From Lolium rigidum (taxonomy: Eukaryota > Streptophyta > Magnoliopsida > Poales > Poaceae): a stretch of DNA of 64,000 bases. The first letter of the stretch is position 1; every line of letters begins with the position of its first letter. Made by a program: the position numbers and the translations under genes. The notes beneath the pieces are model-generated. The model worked only from the letters and a program-made list of their open reading frames with translations. It was not told the DNA's origin and searched no databases. This document shows, one piece after another, positions 1 to 9,564 of the stretch. The DNA lies in contig NC_061510.1 in the NCBI RefSeq assembly GCF_022539505.1, positions 266,299,687 to 266,363,686 of the forward strand. The letters run 5' to 3'.

Positions 1-1689
1 GAACACACAACGTATGCAAGTCTTACTACTACGGATAAAGAACCAGCATGCTCAAGATGATATGCATGACATGGCAGGTATGATGCGATGCACTTATCCA
101 TATTAATCGGAGTCGGAACCCCGGACAAGCAAATTAGGTTGGAGTTGCATTTTCTACCGTCAAAGTTAAGGGTTGATTAGCAAGTCATAACATGGCAAGG
201 GTGAGCTACTTCAAAGTTAAACGGAGCGGGGAAACCTTAGTCGGTGTCCGAAATACTCCGCATATATGTGAGATGAAATGCACAAATTATCACGGCTCGA
301 CATGATGCGAGATGCAAACATATGTATGGATGGCATATTTATGTTCCTCTCATTTTTCTGATCAAAAACAATATAAAATACTTTTTAATCCGAGCTACGG
401 ATTAGGAGATATGATTTTTGCAAGATTATAACATTTGCAGCAATTTTTAGAAAAACAGAGGAAAAGGGGAAAACATTTTATACCAGCAAGGAGCTAGCCA
501 CAGACGGAGGTCACTGACAAGTGGGACCCACCTGTCAGGTTCGGAAAAGAAATAAAATGTGTGAGGTTTTGCCTCAGATATGATTCGAACCCGGGATGAT
601 GAAAGATATTGGTTGCGCCTCCTTTTGAACCTGACGACGACGGAGCTCGTGGCCATGGCAGAGCTCGAAGATGAACTCGGGATCTGGGGGTTCCTTGCGA
701 ACTGGGACGGGCAAGACGGCGTCGGGGCTACGCCTTGACGCATGGAACCAAGACGGGGTGGCGCCGGAGCCGGGGCATCACCGGAGAGTCACCGGCGACG
801 AGGTTCTGCGGAGAACATGGTGGTCAACGCCGGTAGCATCATACAGAGGAAGGATGAGAGCGAACAGAGGTCTGGGAGGACGGGGATCTCACCCTGGTGC
901 TGATGAAGGGCTCGGGGAAGCCGGAGAAGGACCGAGGTGGCCGGAATCTTCGCCGGAGTGTGGCGGACGGAGTAGAGAATCCGCGAATTTGGCGGCGATT
1001 CAAGGACTCCCAGGTCGATTCCTTGGATGGGGATGATGAGGAAGACGAGCCGCATCTGTTGGTGACTTCGGCTCGGCGAGGGGTGGCCTGCTGCAGTGGC
1101 GCCATGGAGAGGTACGGGCAGCAGGGTTTGGTTGTGGTGGAGAAGAAACAGAGAAGAGGAAAAAGGCACAGAGGTTGGCGGCGCGAGGGAGGAAGAAAGC
1201 TAGGGTTTCCAGGGGCACGCGGAAGGGATTAAAAGGAGGAGGCAGCGGGGCGTGGTTGCGGTATGGTTGGCTTGGTCCATGGCGTGACGTTGACAAGGAA
1301 GGAGAGCACGCCACTCTCGTGGGAAGAAAAGAAGAAGAGGAAGACTTGGTCTTAGTAGGAAGAGGTATGGGCCGGTGGCTCGAGAGGAGGTGGGCTGGCA
1401 GCTGGCTTGGGCCGCCGGAAAAAAAAGGGAGTGAGAGAGGAGATGGGCCATGGAGAGAGAGAGGGCCAAGAGAGGGGTTAGGGTTTAGGTTTTGTTGAAT
1501 GAAAAGGACAAGAGGAGGTTTATTATAAAAACCATATGAGAGGGTAAAATAAAATAAGCAGGGTTTAAAAATAATTTATTTTGTTGAAAACATGAATGAT
1601 ATGATGCATATGCCATGATGAACTTGAAACGACACGGAAAAACAAGCAGCGGAGAAAAATCTAATATTGGGTTTTTTCGGGTCATTACA
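1..1689 (-). repeat. Z 3' LTR, truncated by the window edge
   Basis: Its right end (1314-1689) matches 9115-9490 almost base for base, including the terminal TTACA. The other 1.3 kb has no counterpart in the right-hand copy. It contains a CCCACCTGTCAG-type segment near 527-538, common in grass gypsy LTRs, and GC-rich stretches with only overlapping shadow ORFs. No convincing coding region is present. Confidence 0.6.
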
Positions 1690-2005
1690 AACGACACCAC
1701 TAACAAGGAACCTCGCCCCGAGGTTCCACCTCAAGGTACGGGGGAGAGAGGTGAACTATCGGATCTTCAAGCGACGTGTCGATCTCCTCGACACCACTAA
1801 CAAGAGTTCTTGCTCCATGTAGAACGATCGACACCACCAATATGAAGTCGTTGTACCGTTGTTGATGATGCGCTTTTGTCGAGACCTCCGAAGATCGAAC
1901 CTATTAGGTTAAAGGCAATGATCGTCCAACCCACGTTGAAACCTATGACTCAGAAAAACTCAGATAAGAGAGATGACTCAAAACTCGCATAGGCAAGAAG
2001 AGAAA
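1690..2005 (-). other. Z internal domain, 3' side
   Basis: Non-coding segment between the Z 3' LTR and the A1 insertion. It has short direct repetitions of a GACACCACTAACAAG-type phrase (about 1692-1706 and 1789-1804). The last five bases, AGAAA, are the left half of the A1 target duplication. Confidence 0.55.
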
Positions 2006-2991
2006 TGATGAGGTCTAAGACCCCGTGTGTGGCCCGATCTTGCGGATTGACGTCGAAACCAAAGGGGGAGATGGGAAAACGCGAGGAACACGAAGAACAC
2101 GGCGATGAACACGAGGACTCCGAGACTCACGCACGCACACCAACCCGATACACCCGATGCTTACCTCCGTGGCTCGATGGACCACGCCAATAGAATCTCC
2201 GTGGAAGAGACACGCGGTAGAATTCCCCGGAGAGAGATTGGGATTGGAGAGGAAGAGCTTGGGGAAGGAGAGAGAGTAACAAGTACTAGAATCTCCTTCA
2301 ACAAGATCTAAATCAACAACCAAGGTGCCTTGATTACAGAGGGATGATACCCAAGGGAGACTAAGCTCAAAGTTAGGGTTTGAGTTCAAAACAAGTCTAA
2401 AGAGGTAAGGGGGGTGTCTTGGGTCTATATATAGGCCTACAAGACAACACATGGCGAAAAGGTACATAAGTGGGTAACTTAGGCAGTTTGGTGGGTAGTT
2501 CCCGTCGGATCCGGTCTGGGGCCGGTCAGACCGGGCCTGGGACCGGGCGGTCCGGTTGTGGAGCCGGTCGACCGGTCGCCAACCGGGCAGGTCGGTCTGG
2601 GGCCCGGTCGGACCGGACCCCGGCCGGCTGGGCCTCCTCCTCCCTCTTCCTTCTTCTTTTCTTCTTCTTCCTTCTTCCTTGTTCCTTGCACCATGATGAA
2701 TGGCTCCTCTTCCCTTCCCTCGCTTCCTTGAACCATGGGTGTTCCTCCTTTCCGGTTCCTCGATGATTCTAGTACCTAATGATATGTAGCACACCGATAT
2801 GAGGTAGCATTCCATTCAAGGTATTGACGAGGTCGAGTATCGAGAGGAAGGAGTTCACCTTGTCGCGTGCAGCGTGGTTTAGGGTTGAAGGTCCACTTGG
2901 GGGACTCTTTGGCCATGGTGTAGCGTCGACGATAGGCGGGGTTGCACTTGATGGTCTTGAGGCGTAGGTGTCCGAAGGCCACCCCGCATCA
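2006..2991 (-). repeat. A1 3' LTR
   Basis: Begins TGATGCGGGGTGG and ends CATCA in sense (minus) orientation; pairs with 7965-8950. The first part of the LTR encodes the C-terminus of the second A1 ORF, ending at 2769. A TATATATA box lies at 2426-2433 and a CCGG-rich cluster at 2505-2632. Confidence 0.93.
2505..2632. repeat. CCGG-rich motif cluster in the A1 3' LTR
   Basis: About eleven CCGG tetranucleotides occur in 128 bp, mostly as GACCGG or CCGGTC variants with irregular spacing, including the palindrome GACCGGTC. The same kind of cluster recurs in the A1 5' LTR (about 8462-8588) and in leaders of family A and B elements. Confidence 0.8.
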
Positions 2992-4520
2992 TCTCCCCCC
3001 CCTTGGGGAAGAGTCGTCCTCGACTCTTGTTCCTCCTCATCGAAGAGGTAGTCCATGACGGTTGTCCCATGTAGAGTTGGGTAGTCGCGGTCGAAGAAGA
3101 ACTTGGAGAAAAACCACTTGCGAAGGGAAAGCTCCAAGAGGCATTTGGCAAAAATGGGAACCAAAAGAGTGTGGGTGTATCCAACATGTGGAAAGGCAAA
3201 AATTTGTGCATGTAAGAGTTGTATGGTGTCAAAAATGTGTGGTGTAGCATTGTCCCAAACAAGTGGAACAAACAAAAGGCAAGTGTCGGCGGCAAAATTT
3301 GGGGCAAAATTGTTATGTGCAATGGCAAAATGATGGAGACTTCGAGCTTGGAAGAGTATGGTTGGCGTGAGCCGAGTATGAGCTTCCTCAAGTGTGAAAG
3401 AATCCATATCAATTGCCAAAGGTGAAATGAGAAATCCAAAGAAGGGCAACTTTTTGGTCAAGATAGTTTGCAAAAGAGGCCAAAGAGGGGACGAGGCCTT
3501 GGGCCAAACCGGAAACTCGACAAGGCAAGTCGGAAACACACGAGGGCGAAGGCTTGTGGGAACATACCCTTTGGTGTGATTCCCGCGGGTGAGGTCCTTG
3601 TTGGGGTAGCTCTCAATTGCGCGTTTCGCGAGCTCATGCTCCGTAGCGGTGGAAGTTGATGGTCGGGTACCTACACATGGAATGAGCAAAACAAAGAGCG
3701 TATGTGCATGGTAGAGGAACACATCATCCATCATGATGTTCCAAGACTTGTGCACATCACCATTAGTGTCAAGCAAGATAGTATGAAATGCATGGCGATA
3801 GTGCAAATGGCATGAAGGTGCATGCGTGGCATGTGGGAACTCATGATCATCAAAAATGGAGAAGGCTATGGGGGCCATCTCATGGACAATGAAATAAGCA
3901 TTCTTGCATACCAAGCATAAGAAAGAGTAATTGTTCACAATCTTGGATGCAAGGATCATGGAATGGTGTAAACATTTGGGGCAAAGCATGTGGAACATGT
4001 TATCATTGTTGTCGACAACCCTATGTAAAGAGCAAGTGTTCATTAAGGGTGGCACAACACAAGTATTATCATTATCATTGCAATCAAGCGGGGAAAACGT
4101 GAAACTTTCATAGCATGGCATGTTCATGGTATCACAAGCATTCAATTTCACATGATCAACAATGTTATCAAGCAAAGCATCACATGGGAAAGTGAAAGTA
4201 GCATGTGACGTAGCAAATGGGTCATCAAGATCATGCATGCATTCATGAGTCATCATGTCCACTAGTGGGATCATGGCATCACCAACACCTATGTTGTTAC
4301 CTTTGTAGGCCGACTCATGTGAAGTAGGTGTGGTGGAAGTAGGAGGATCCATGTGGTCGACTTGTCCATCTTGGAGCAAGCATGGTGAGATATCATCATC
4401 TTCATGCACCATGTACATCGTCTCCATGAGCGGGAACTCGTCCTCCGTGGAACCTAGTGCAACATAAGAAGACACAAACGAGGGAGAGGTTAATGTGTTA
4501 GCAAATGCGATGTCCTCCAT
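2769..4520 (-). CDS. A1 ORF2: Cys-rich protein of unknown function, runs into the 3' LTR
   Basis: Not a recognised domain family. The 583-residue frame begins MEDIAFANTL and is in the same frame as ORF1, separated from it by one TAG at 4536-4538 and five sense codons. It is homologous to the family B protein (11488-14220): shared landmarks are MYMVHEDDDI, MIPLVDMM, TMNMPCYESFTFS, CPKCLHH, FLCLVCKNA and DDVFLYHAHT. The N-terminal half is acidic, the middle is Cys/His-rich. Near its end a S-R-T-T-x-x-Q-x-G-x-D-D motif overlaps the polypurine tract, and the last 70 or so codons lie in the LTR. It is not pol: no YxDD, protease or integrase motif is seen. Translation by readthrough from ORF1 is possible but unproven. 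Confidence 0.75.
   Translation of the reverse strand: MEDIAFANTLTSPSFVSSYVALGSTEDEFPLMETMYMVHEDDDISPCLLQDGQVDHMDPPTSTTPTSHESAYKGNNIGVGDAMIPLVDMMTHECMHDLDDPFATSHATFTFPCDALLDNIVDHVKLNACDTMNMPCYESFTFSPLDCNDNDNTCVVPPLMNTCSLHRVVDNNDNMFHMLCPKCLHHSMILASKIVNNYSFLCLVCKNAYFIVHEMAPIAFSIFDDHEFPHATHAPSCHLHYRHAFHTILLDTNGDVHKSWNIMMDDVFLYHAHTLFVLLIPCVGTRPSTSTATEHELAKRAIESYPNKDLTRGNHTKGYVPTSLRPRVFPTCLVEFPVWPKASSPLWPLLQTILTKKLPFFGFLISPLAIDMDSFTLEEAHTRLTPTILFQARSLHHFAIAHNNFAPNFAADTCLLFVPLVWDNATPHIFDTIQLLHAQIFAFPHVGYTHTLLVPIFAKCLLELSLRKWFFSKFFFDRDYPTLHGTTVMDYLFDEEEQESRTTLPQGGGDDAGWPSDTYASRPSSATPPIVDATPWPKSPPSGPSTLNHAARDKVNSFLSILDLVNTLNGMLPHIGVLHIIRY
2992..3011 (-). promoter_or_regulatory. A1 polypurine tract
   Basis: In sense the sequence is AAGGGGGGGGAGA directly before the 3' LTR, the expected plus-strand priming site. 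It is simultaneously codons of ORF2 (the Q-G-G-G part of the frame). Confidence 0.85.
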
Positions 4521-4535
4521 GGACCTATCATCTAC

Positions 4536-5947
4536 CTATCTCAACTCACTTAGTGTATCACTCATGTCCTCCAAATGGAAGCACTCAAACTCACATATGG
4601 GGTGGAAGTCGCTCAACTCACTATCACTCTCACTCAAGTGGGCTAAGTGGCTCTCATTCTCACATGGGATTGGTACCAACTCATCAATGAAGCATAGGGG
4701 AGTAGCCTCGACTTTCTCATCTCCATGCGCCTCCTTGGTTGAAGGGAAATTCCCATGCTCAACCATCTCAACTCCATGTGCCTCCGTAGGTGAAGGGAGA
4801 ATCCCATGCTCACCATGCTCAACTCCATCGCCTCCCAAGTCATCCTCAAGCGGTGGTATCGTGGTGTAGTAGAGAGCTAGGCTCGGATCCACATCAACCT
4901 TGAGTTGACCTTGGCGATCTTCATCTTGAAGTGTGGGCGCGATAGGCATCTTGGAGACTTGTGCATTGAGCTCGTCGAAGTAGAGCTTCTTGGCGCTTGG
5001 CGTTGTGCATTGCCATGCCACATGACCCTTGGCCTTGCACACCTCACATAGGAGATTGGGACATTCCCGTGGAGGGTGGCCTTGTTGCTTGCACTTGTAG
5101 CACCGGAGTCCATAGGCATGTGATGAGGTAGGGGCCATTGTGGTGGTGGCGCAAGAGGTAGAAGTCGCCTCATGAGGAAGGTATGCGCGATGTGCACTTG
5201 CCGTCCTTGTAGTGGTGGACACCCTATCATGGTGTTTGTCGCCTTCATGTCGAGGCTCTCGTCTTCGGGCATCATCACCATGGCTTGAGTGGTGTCGTCG
5301 AAGACTCGTGGAAGATGTTGGTCGATGGCGATCATGAAGTGGCTTGTGGCGGCGAAGCTCATGTGGTGACGTATGTCGAGGACGGTCCTTGCCATGCCTA
5401 GATGATGGCTCATGCGACTTGGCATGTTGCTTGTGGCGCCTTGTGGAGCTTGGAGAAGAGTGTCGATGACGCTCATGATGGGGACGCTCTTGATGCTCCA
5501 TATGGTGTACTTGAAGTCGACGATCTTGTGCATAAGCACTCTCATGGTGGCGCCTTGTGGAGCTCGTAGGCGAGTGTCGATGACGATCATGATGAGGTCG
5601 CCCTTGACGATCCATATGATGGTGCCCTCGTGGAGGTCCTCTATCCTCATATGTAGCTCCATTGGCCAAATAGGCGTTGCTCAAGGTGGAGTCGAGGTGA
5701 GGTTCCGCCATGGTGTCGATGTCGTAGTCGTGGCATTGCTCCACCATGTCGTCGATGCTTGACGAGCCATTGTCGATGTAGAGCTCGTCGATGTCGTCCT
5801 CAAGGTGGTGCTCCACCATGTCGTCCATGCTTGAGGAGCCATAGTCGGTGTCGAGCTCCACATGTTCCTCCACATCCGCGGTGCTTGAAGAGGTATCCTC
5901 CTCGAAGTGCTCGTGTACTCCTCCGTATCTTCTTCGTCGCTATACAT
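4536..5947 (-). CDS. A1 ORF1: gag-like protein with two CCHC zinc knuckles
   Basis: Gag-like nucleocapsid protein. The long open frame covers 5873-4536; the natural ATG is probably 5945-5947 (MYSDEEDTEEYTSTS), followed by a one-base frameshift near 5905, since the long frame itself has no ATG before residue 16. Order: an acidic region with repeated SSSMDDMVE-type units, a very basic Arg/His-rich region with repeated RHRH and STRRH units (roughly residues 80-200), then two CX2CX4HX4C knuckles (CYKCKQQGHPPREC and CEVCKAKGHVAWQC, about residues 256-288), then an acidic tail. No recognisable capsid domain is seen, unlike G1 and G2 gag. It ends in TAG (4536-4538); ORF2 continues in the same frame. 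Confidence 0.75.
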
Positions 5948-7948
5948 GTTAGCATGACAAGATCTATATGGTGTATGTTAGTGGAAGGAGACTATCTCGC
6001 ACTCTTACCAAGGTAAGATAGTATTGAGGCAATCCACCAAACCGAAAGCAAGATCAAGTGTATCGGGAACACACGCAAAACCACACGCAAAAGCTAGCAA
6101 ATATGGTGTTAGGCGAGTGTTGTGGAAAGCCAAAAGACGAAATCCGAAATCAAGTTTGTTGTTAAGAGTGGGTGAAGTCCAACGAAATCAAATGTCAAAG
6201 CGATGATCACTAGAAACACGGAAAAGATATGGAACACACACACGAGATGAACGGGGTTAGTGCGACCAAAAAGTGAGCGGAAAAGTGTATGAAGCCCTTA
6301 AGCAAGGGTGCTCGATGTCACACTAACACAAGAAGAGATCAAAGCTTTGGTTGCAACGAAGAGACAACAAGATTTACACGCGGCCTCTCTTCTCTTTTTC
6401 TCTCTTTTGCTTAAAAGCTTTTCCCTCTTTTGTATTTGGTGGCACTTGCACTCTTTTGTATCTACGGTGGCGCTTTGTACACTTTGGTATGTATGATGGC
6501 ACTATGCACACTTGTGCTCTTTTTGTATTTTGGCGGCTTTTTCTCGCACTATGTTAGCGTTAGCTCGCTTTTGCTATCTTGCCACACGAGTTTTGCTTAG
6601 AAGCTTTACTCCACACGACACACACACCTCACAATCGGGGCCACGTGCAATGTCTCGCAACACTCGATAAGCAATGCTCGTAGGATAGATCGCAAAAGGA
6701 AGAGGGGCTACACGGTGGGGAGCAAGTTATACCTAGATGAAAAGTTAGGCGGTGTCGTAACACACAACTTGCGAGGATGGTGTCGTAGTTGCGCCGGAGT
6801 CCGGGGTGCCGAAGGTGTCGCCGCGGTGTTGATGTAGACGCGGAAGCTCGAAAGACAATCCTTGCACTCCAAAACGGAAACCGGGCAAAATAAGTCAATG
6901 CCCGAAAATTTGGGTCACGACGAGCGATCGAAGGTGTCAAAATTTTGGAGTCGGAAAAATTTCGGAAACGGTGTCAAAATTAGAGTTAAGATGAAAGGGG
7001 GTAACTGTGAAAGTTTGGGGTCAAACGGGCGCCGGAAAGTTGTCACAATTTGGAGCAAAAAGTGGAGTCAAAATGGGCGAAAACTGGGTCAAACCCGGTC
7101 CAGAACCCGGTCAAACCGGACCTGGGACCGGCCGGCCCGGTCCAGAACCGGATCTGGAACCGGATGGGCCCCTGGACTTGGTCCGGATGGCACCGGTCTG
7201 AGCCCCGGTTGTAGACCGGACGGCCCGGTCAGAAATCCGGTCTGACCGGATTTTGCGCTGGGCGTGTGAGCAGCGCGTGCGACGGCTTGGAAAGCAGCAG
7301 GGTGAGGCGGGCCGATGGTGGAGCAGCGTGGGCGGGGCGGGCGTGTGGTGGGCCAAGGCGCGGCGCGAGCGGGCGGCCGGAAGCTGGCGAGATGCGGCCT
7401 CCAGGGCGGGCGCGGACGTGCTGGGGATGCGGGCGCGCGTGGTGCGGGGCGGCCAGGGCGGTTGAGGCGACCGCGGGCAGGGGTCAGGGGCGGGCGGGGC
7501 CAGCGGGTGGCCGAGGCGGGCGAGCGCGCGGCCTGGGGGCGTTGACCCGCGAGCGTGCCCGCTGCAGGAGGTGGCCGGCCGGTGGTTGCCGTGGAGATGG
7601 GCCGGCGCGCGGTGAGGTGGGCCAGCGGGAGCGCGTGCTGGCGGATCGAGCGGGCAGGGCTCAGGCAGGCGCGGGCGTTGACCCAAAGAAGAACAGCACG
7701 AAGAACAGTAGAACACTGGCCAGGAAAATGCTCAGATCTGAGCGGAATTTGGACAAAATTGATGGGGAAAAGATGGGGAAAACGTAGATCAATCACTCCA
7801 ACATCAAATCCATGGACTAAAACCACTCAAAACGCAACGAAATCGCAGATCCGTCCAAAGGCAAATTAGGGCTATTTTTGGGGATTTTTGGGGAAAATTT
7901 TCAGAGACGAAATTGGATGGGTGGGGGGTCAAATCCGCGAAAACCAAA
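5948..7948 (-). other. A1 5' leader, non-coding
   Basis: About 2 kb between primer site and gag with no credible protein. It has a pyrimidine-rich stretch near 6380-6550, a segment around 6880-7090 that is clearly related to the family B leader (compare 15160-15360), a CCGG-rich cluster at 7085-7251, and a very GC-rich block at 7260-7680 whose many ORFs are base-composition shadows. Confidence 0.7.
7085..7251. repeat. CCGG-rich motif cluster in the A1 leader
   Basis: Irregular repetition of GGTCCAGAACC, CCGGTC and GACCGG phrases. It resembles the LTR cluster of the same element and occupies the same relative place as clusters in B1 (15371-15522) and B2 (32773-32955). Confidence 0.75.
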
Positions 7949-7962
7949 GGCTGCTGATACCA
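7949..7962 (-). promoter_or_regulatory. A1 primer binding site, initiator tRNA-Met type
   Basis: In sense TGGTATCAGCAGCC, two bases inside the 5' LTR. It matches the common plant TGGTATCAGAGC site for nine bases and then differs by an inserted C. Confidence 0.8.
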
Positions 7963-7964
7963 TA

Positions 7965-8950
7965 TGATGAGGTCTAAGACCCCGTGTGTGGCCCGATCTT
8001 GCGGATTGACGTCGAAGCCAAAGGGGGAGATGGGAAAACGCGAGGAACACGAAGAACACGGCGATGAACACGAGGACTCCGAGACTCACGCACGCACACC
8101 AACCCGATACACCCGATGCTTACCTCCGTGGCTCGATGGACCACGCCAATAGAATCTCCGTGGAAGAGACACGCGGTAGAATTCCCGGAGAGAGATTGGG
8201 ATTGGAGAGGAAGAGCTTGGGGAAGGAGAGAGAGTAACAAGTACTAGAATCTCCTTCAACAAGATCTAAATCAACAACCAAGGTGCCTTGATTACAGAGG
8301 GATGATACCCAAGGGAGACTAAGCTCAAAGTTAGGGTTTGAGTTCAAAACAAGTCTAAAGAGGTAAGGGGGGTGTCTTGGGTCTATATATAGGCCTACAA
8401 GACAACACATGGCGAAAAGGTACATAAGTGGGTAACTTAGGCAGTTTGGTGGGTAGTTCCCGTCGGATCCGGTCTGGGGCCGGTCGGACCGGGCTCGGGA
8501 CCGGGCGGTCCGGTTGTGGAGCCGGTCGACCGGTCGCCAACCGGGCAGGTCGGTGCAGGGCCCGGTCGGACCGGACCCCGGCCGGCCTGGGCCTCCTCCT
8601 CCCTCTTCCTTCTTCTTTTCTTCTTCTTCCTTCTTCCTTGTTCCTTGCACCATGATGAATGGCTCCTCTTCCCTTCCCTCGCTTCCTTGAACCATGGGTG
8701 TTCCTCCTTTCCGGTTCCTCGATGATTCTAGTACCTAATGATATGTAGCACACCGATATGAGGTAGCATTCCATTCAAGGTATTGACGAGGTCGAGTATC
8801 GAGAGGAAGGAGTTCACCTTGTCGCGTGCAGCGTGGTTTAGGGTTGAAGGTCCACTTGGGGGACTCTTTGGCCATGGTGTAGCGTCGACGATAGGCGGGG
8901 TTGCACTTGATGGTCTTGAGGCGTAGGTGTCCGAAGGCCACCCCGCATCA
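7965..8950 (-). repeat. A1 5' LTR
   Basis: 986 bp, the partner of 2006-2991. TGATG...CATCA ends are intact. Transcription is expected from the TATATATA at 8384-8391 toward lower coordinates. Confidence 0.93.
8384..8391 (-). promoter_or_regulatory. TATA box of the A1 5' LTR
   Basis: TATATATA followed in sense by GACCC. The same box is conserved at 2426-2433 and at equivalent places in family B LTRs (11511, 16677, 27691, 31560), which supports a promoter role. The site is palindromic; strand is inferred from the LTR. Confidence 0.6.
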
Positions 8951-8955
8951 AGAAA

Positions 8956-9108
8956 GAATAGGGATAAGGAGAAAATCAGAGCTAATCAGATCTATCCAAC
9001 GAATTTTAGAAAATAGGTTTTGACACTGGCCACAACAACGTCCGTTGGCAAGGTTATCCTACATGGTGGACTAGTGGGGTATCGACAACCTGAGCTCTGA
9101 TACCAACT
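8956..9108 (-). other. Z internal domain, 5' side with primer binding site
   Basis: Non-coding. It carries the Z primer site at 9092-9105 (sense TGGTATCAGAGCTC, initiator tRNA-Met type), three bases from the 5' LTR. The preceding AGAAA (8951-8955) is the right target duplication of A1. Confidence 0.7.
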
Positions 9109-9490
9109 TGTGACTCTCGTGGGAAGAAAAGGAGAAGAGGAAGACTTGGTCTTAGTACGAAGAGGTATGGGCCGGTGGCTGGAGAGGAGGTGGGCTGGCA
9201 GCTGGCTTGGGCCGCCGAAAAAAAAAGGGAGTGAGAGAGGAGATGGGCCATGGAGAGAGAGAGGGCCAAGAGAGGGGTTAGGGTTTAGGTTTTGTTGAAT
9301 GAAAAGGACAAGAGGAGGTTTATTATAAAAACCATATGAGAGGGTAAAATAAAATAACCAGGGTTTAAAAAATAATTTTATTTTGTTGAAAACATGAATG
9401 ATATGATGCATATGCCATGATGAACTTGAAACGACACGGAAAAACAAGCAGCGGAGAAAAATCTAATATTGGGTTTTTCGGGTCGTTACA
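9109..9490 (-). repeat. Z 5' LTR, shortened
   Basis: Only 382 bp with TG...CA ends on both sides, abutting the primer site. It matches 1314-1689 of the left copy and then stops at a TCACA end, where the left copy continues for at least 1.3 kb. An internal deletion that kept the LTR terminus is the simplest explanation. Confidence 0.65.
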
Positions 9491-9564
9491 CTTGTACCTT
9501 CACACAACAAAGACCAAGCAAAGTATGTTTGTGTGTGATATTGGAGCACATCATCGATGACATG

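Larger units (their letters stand above)
2006..8950 (-). mobile_element. A1: complete family A LTR retrotransposon, non-autonomous
   Basis: Two 986-bp LTRs (2006-2991 and 7965-8950) flank a 4.97-kb internal region, and the insertion is bounded by a perfect 5-bp duplication AGAAA (2001-2005 and 8951-8955). The primer site at 7949-7962 and polypurine tract at 2992-3011 fix the orientation as minus. The element encodes a zinc-knuckle gag-like protein and a second Cys-rich protein in the same frame. It has no protease, reverse transcriptase, RNase H or integrase, so it must have been mobilised in trans. The LTRs differ at only a handful of positions by eye, which suggests a recent insertion. Confidence 0.93.
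1..9490 (-). mobile_element. Element Z: LTR retrotransposon, non-autonomous, split by A1
   Basis: Read on the minus strand, Z runs from a 5' LTR at 9109-9490 through a primer site (9092-9105) and a short internal domain to a 3' LTR that ends at 1689 and continues past the left window edge. The internal domain is only 1690-2005 plus 8956-9108, about 470 bp once the inserted A1 element is removed, and holds no ORF. The LTRs begin TGTAATGACCCG or TGTAACGACCCG in sense. Z sits in element H; the base pairs after it, CTTGT (9491-9495), would be one target duplication half, but the other lies outside the window. That the two LTRs belong to one insertion is inference. Confidence 0.65.

Noticed and set aside
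565..610. tRNA-like TTCGAACCCGGGAT phrase in the Z LTR
   Set aside because: No acceptor stem, anticodon arm or D arm can be placed around it; such phrases are common in grass LTRs.
7260..7790. Long overlapping ORFs in GC-rich leader DNA (also at 15365-16254, 26262-27265, 32198-32905, 48016-48648)
   Set aside because: They occur on both strands and in several frames at once, follow base composition, and differ between related leaders without codon-like conservation.
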